The translations under genes were made by a program, and so were the position numbers. Shown piece by piece: positions 5,001 to 6,927 of a DNA stretch of 6,927 nt. Every line of letters begins with the position of its first letter. Within the stretch, counting starts at the first letter, position 1. Origin of the DNA: Eubacteriales bacterium (lineage in GTDB: Bacteria; Bacillota; Clostridia; Christensenellales; UMGS416); the NCBI GenBank assembly GCA_028709505.1, contig JAQVWW010000061.1:1-6927 (forward strand), written 5' to 3'. The notes under the pieces are model-generated. The model was not told the DNA's origin and made no database searches. It saw nothing but the letters and a program-made list of their open reading frames with translations.

Positions 5001-6536
5001 ATGGAACTGTATAGCGAGTCCCTCAGTGGCCTGAAAGCCAGTGTGGACAAGTTCGATGCCAGCCAGACCGGCGGTATGCGGCGCTACGGCACCGTGCTGG
5101 AGTCCGGCGACGGCATCGTCACGATAGACGGCTTGCTGGACTGTAAGTACGGCGAGCTTTTAGAATTTGAAAATGGCGTAAACGGCATCGCCTTTAACAT
5201 GGAAGAACAGGCGGTGGGCGCCGTGCTGCTCAACGGCACGTCGGCCATCCGCGAAGGCTCCCGCGTGCTGGGTACCGACCGCGTCGTGGAGGTACCGGTT
5301 GGCTTGGCGCTGCTGGGCCGCACTGTCGACCCGCTGGGCCGCCCGCTGGACGCCAAAGGTACCATCCATACCGATAAGTTTCGACCCATCGAATACGAAG
5401 CATCCCGCATCATCGACCGCGACGCCGTCAACGAGCCGCTGCAAACCGGCCTGATGGCCATCGATTCGATGGTGCCCATCGGCAAAGGCCAGCGGGAGCT
5501 TATCATAGGCGATCGCCAGACCGGCAAGTCCGCCATCGCCGTCGACACGATACTAAACCAGAAGGATAAGGACGTGCTGTGTATCTACGTGGCCATCGGC
5601 CAGAAGGCATCCAGCATCGCCCGCATCATAAATACGCTGGAGAAGGCCGGCGCGCTGGAGTATACGACCATCGTGGCCGCCACGGCGTCGGATTCGGCGC
5701 CGATGCAGTACATCGCGCCCTACGCCGGCTGCGCCATGGCCGAGGAGTTCATGTACCAGGGCCGCGACGTGCTGGTGGTCTATGACGATTTGAGCAAGCA
5801 CGCCGTGGCCTATCGGGCCATGTCGCTGCTGCTGAAGCGCCCGCCGGGCCGCGAAGCTTACCCCGGCGACGTGTTCTACCTGCATTCGCGCCTGCTGGAG
5901 CGGGCGGCTAAGCTGTCCCAGGCCAAAGGCGGCGGATCGATGACGGCGCTGCCCATTGTCGAGACGCAGTCCGGCGATATCTCGTCGTACATCGCCACCA
6001 ACGTCATCTCGATCACCGACGGGCAGCTGTTCCTGGAGAGCGAGCTGTTTTACGCCGGCATCCGTCCGGCGGTCAACGTCGGCTTTTCGGTGTCCCGCGT
6101 GGGCGGCTCGGCCCAGAGCAAGGCCATGCGCAAAGTGGCCGGCCAGCTGCGGCTGGATTTGTCCCAGTACCGCGAGATGGCCGTGTTCGCGCAGTTCAGC
6201 TCGGAGCTGGACAAGGCCACGCAGACGCTGCTGGCGCAGGGCGAACGCTTAACCGAGATGCTCAAGCAGCCCCAGTACGCGCCGATGGCCATGGAGGAGC
6301 AGGTGGTGTTGCTGTATGTGGTTACGCATCGGTTGTTGCTGAACATGCCGCTTCAAAAGATTGCCGCGTTTAAGGCCGGTTTTATCGAATATATGCACAC
6401 GCACTACGCCGATATGATGCGAGGCATCGCCAGAACCGGCCGGCTGGACGACGATGACGCCCGGTGCATTGAGGCCGCCGCCCGGGATTTCCTGGCGGAT
6501 TTCCTGCCCGAAGAGGCCAAGGAAGCGCAGGCGTAG
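5001..6536 (+). CDS. atpA: ATP synthase F1 subunit alpha
   Basis: Subunit alpha forms the non-catalytic nucleotide sites and part of each catalytic interface. The protein has 511 residues, full length. In order: an N-terminal arm (1-29), the beta-barrel beginning [17 protein letters not shown], the P-loop GDRQTGKS (170-177, with K176 and S177 where E. coli has T), YVAIGQKAS, Walker B strand VLVVYDD (257-263), the signature [14 protein letters not shown] with arginine finger R366, and the helical C-terminal domain. The arm, which in other bacteria binds the delta N-terminal domain, is present in length but has [13 protein letters not shown] instead of the common EIS-x-x-I-K-x-x-I pattern. AAGGAG (4987-4992) lies 8 nt before ATG. 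Confidence 0.98.
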   Translation: MELYSESLSGLKASVDKFDASQTGGMRRYGTVLESGDGIVTIDGLLDCKYGELLEFENGVNGIAFNMEEQAVGAVLLNGTSAIREGSRVLGTDRVVEVPVGLALLGRTVDPLGRPLDAKGTIHTDKFRPIEYEASRIIDRDAVNEPLQTGLMAIDSMVPIGKGQRELIIGDRQTGKSAIAVDTILNQKDKDVLCIYVAIGQKASSIARIINTLEKAGALEYTTIVAATASDSAPMQYIAPYAGCAMAEEFMYQGRDVLVVYDDLSKHAVAYRAMSLLLKRPPGREAYPGDVFYLHSRLLERAAKLSQAKGGGSMTALPIVETQSGDISSYIATNVISITDGQLFLESELFYAGIRPAVNVGFSVSRVGGSAQSKAMRKVAGQLRLDLSQYREMAVFAQFSSELDKATQTLLAQGERLTEMLKQPQYAPMAMEEQVVLLYVVTHRLLLNMPLQKIAAFKAGFIEYMHTHYADMMRGIARTGRLDDDDARCIEAAARDFLADFLPEEAKEAQA

Positions 6537-6538
6537 CC

Positions 6539-6927
6539 ATGCAGAACATGAACGACATCAAGCACCGCATCCAGAGCATCCGCCAGACGCGCCAGATCAC
6601 AAAGGCGATGCATTTGATCTCTACCGTCAAGATGCGCAAGGCTGTCAACCGCTATGAGGCCAACGCGCTGTATATCGATAGAATCCGCGCCACCATTAAG
6701 GATATCCTGCTGCACATCGGCGATATCGACCACCCGTTTTTAACGCAGCGGCCGGGTAAGCGCACCGCTTACCTGGTCATCGCCGGCGACAAAGGCATGT
6801 GCGGCGCTTACAACCACAACGTTCTGAAGCTGGCCATGCAGCACATCGGCGACGCCGACGGCGAGGACTACATCTTTACCGTAGGGCACATGGCCACCGA
6901 GTTTTTTCGCCGGCGCCACCGCATCGT
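6539..6927 (+). CDS. atpG: ATP synthase F1 subunit gamma (5' part, cut by window end)
   Basis: Subunit gamma is the rotating shaft inside the alpha-beta hexamer. The first 129 residues are present. The N-terminus MQNMNDIKHRIQSIRQTRQI, followed by TKAMHLISTVKMRKA, matches the conserved gamma start closely, and AGDKGMCGAYN (82-92) is the family's G-D-K-G-L-C-G-x-x-N motif. ATG 6539 is preferred over ATG 6548 because it gives the usual four residues before IK-x-RI. It begins two bases after the atpA stop. A weak AGG (6529-6531) is the nearest Shine-Dalgarno, so coupling to atpA translation is likely. Confidence 0.96.
   Translation, partial: MQNMNDIKHRIQSIRQTRQITKAMHLISTVKMRKAVNRYEANALYIDRIRATIKDILLHIGDIDHPFLTQRPGKRTAYLVIAGDKGMCGAYNHNVLKLAMQHIGDADGEDYIFTVGHMATEFFRRRHRI

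Noticed and set aside
5084..5885. Minus-strand ORFs inside atpA
   Set aside because: Shadows of the conserved alpha-subunit coding sequence.

Overview
The window reads as chromosomal DNA of a fairly GC-rich member of the Clostridia (Bacillota). Four things suggest this. The tandem-OB single-stranded-DNA-binding protein belongs to a type I associate with Clostridia. A membrane-anchored protein carries short RCC1-type repeats with LGDY-x-DA helical repeats. Shine-Dalgarno sequences are mostly strong (AGGAGG/AAGGAG). The ATP synthase genes run in the order I-B-E-F-H-A-G. The assignment is inferred from family resemblance; no species can be named.

Left part (1-1583, minus strand): one uninterrupted reading frame runs off the left edge. 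It encodes a protein with a cytoplasmic basic N-terminus, one membrane anchor, four TPR-like helical repeats and a six-blade RCC1-like region. The blades have an exact 38-residue (114-bp) period. A good sigma-A-type promoter sits just upstream of its start. A divergent region (1584-1747) separates it from the ssb-like gene (1748-2359, plus strand), which is preceded by a five-codon leader ORF and an 18-bp dyad and ends at a convincing intrinsic terminator (2391-2421).

Middle (2422-2958): about 540 bp without a credible gene. It holds inverted repeats that could fold into a branched RNA (2599-2705), then a promoter (TTGCTT-17-TATCAT). The predicted transcription start falls at the foot of a perfect 7-bp hairpin, followed by a leader of about 160 nt with a second hairpin.

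Right part (2959-6927, plus strand): an F-type ATP synthase operon. It comprises a short atpI-like membrane gene, atpB (a), atpE (c), atpF (b), atpH (delta), atpA (alpha) and the start of atpG (gamma), which is cut by the window edge. Gaps are small, and each of atpB, E, F, H and A has its own Shine-Dalgarno. The a and c subunits form the ion channel and rotor, b and delta the stator, and alpha and gamma belong to the catalytic head and its shaft. Beta and epsilon presumably lie beyond the edge.

The most striking observation is that delta is only 74 residues. It matches just the C-terminal, b-binding domain of a protein normally about 175-180 residues long, and there is no room upstream for the missing alpha-binding N-terminal domain. 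The c subunit carries most, but not all, of the residues known to bind Na+.
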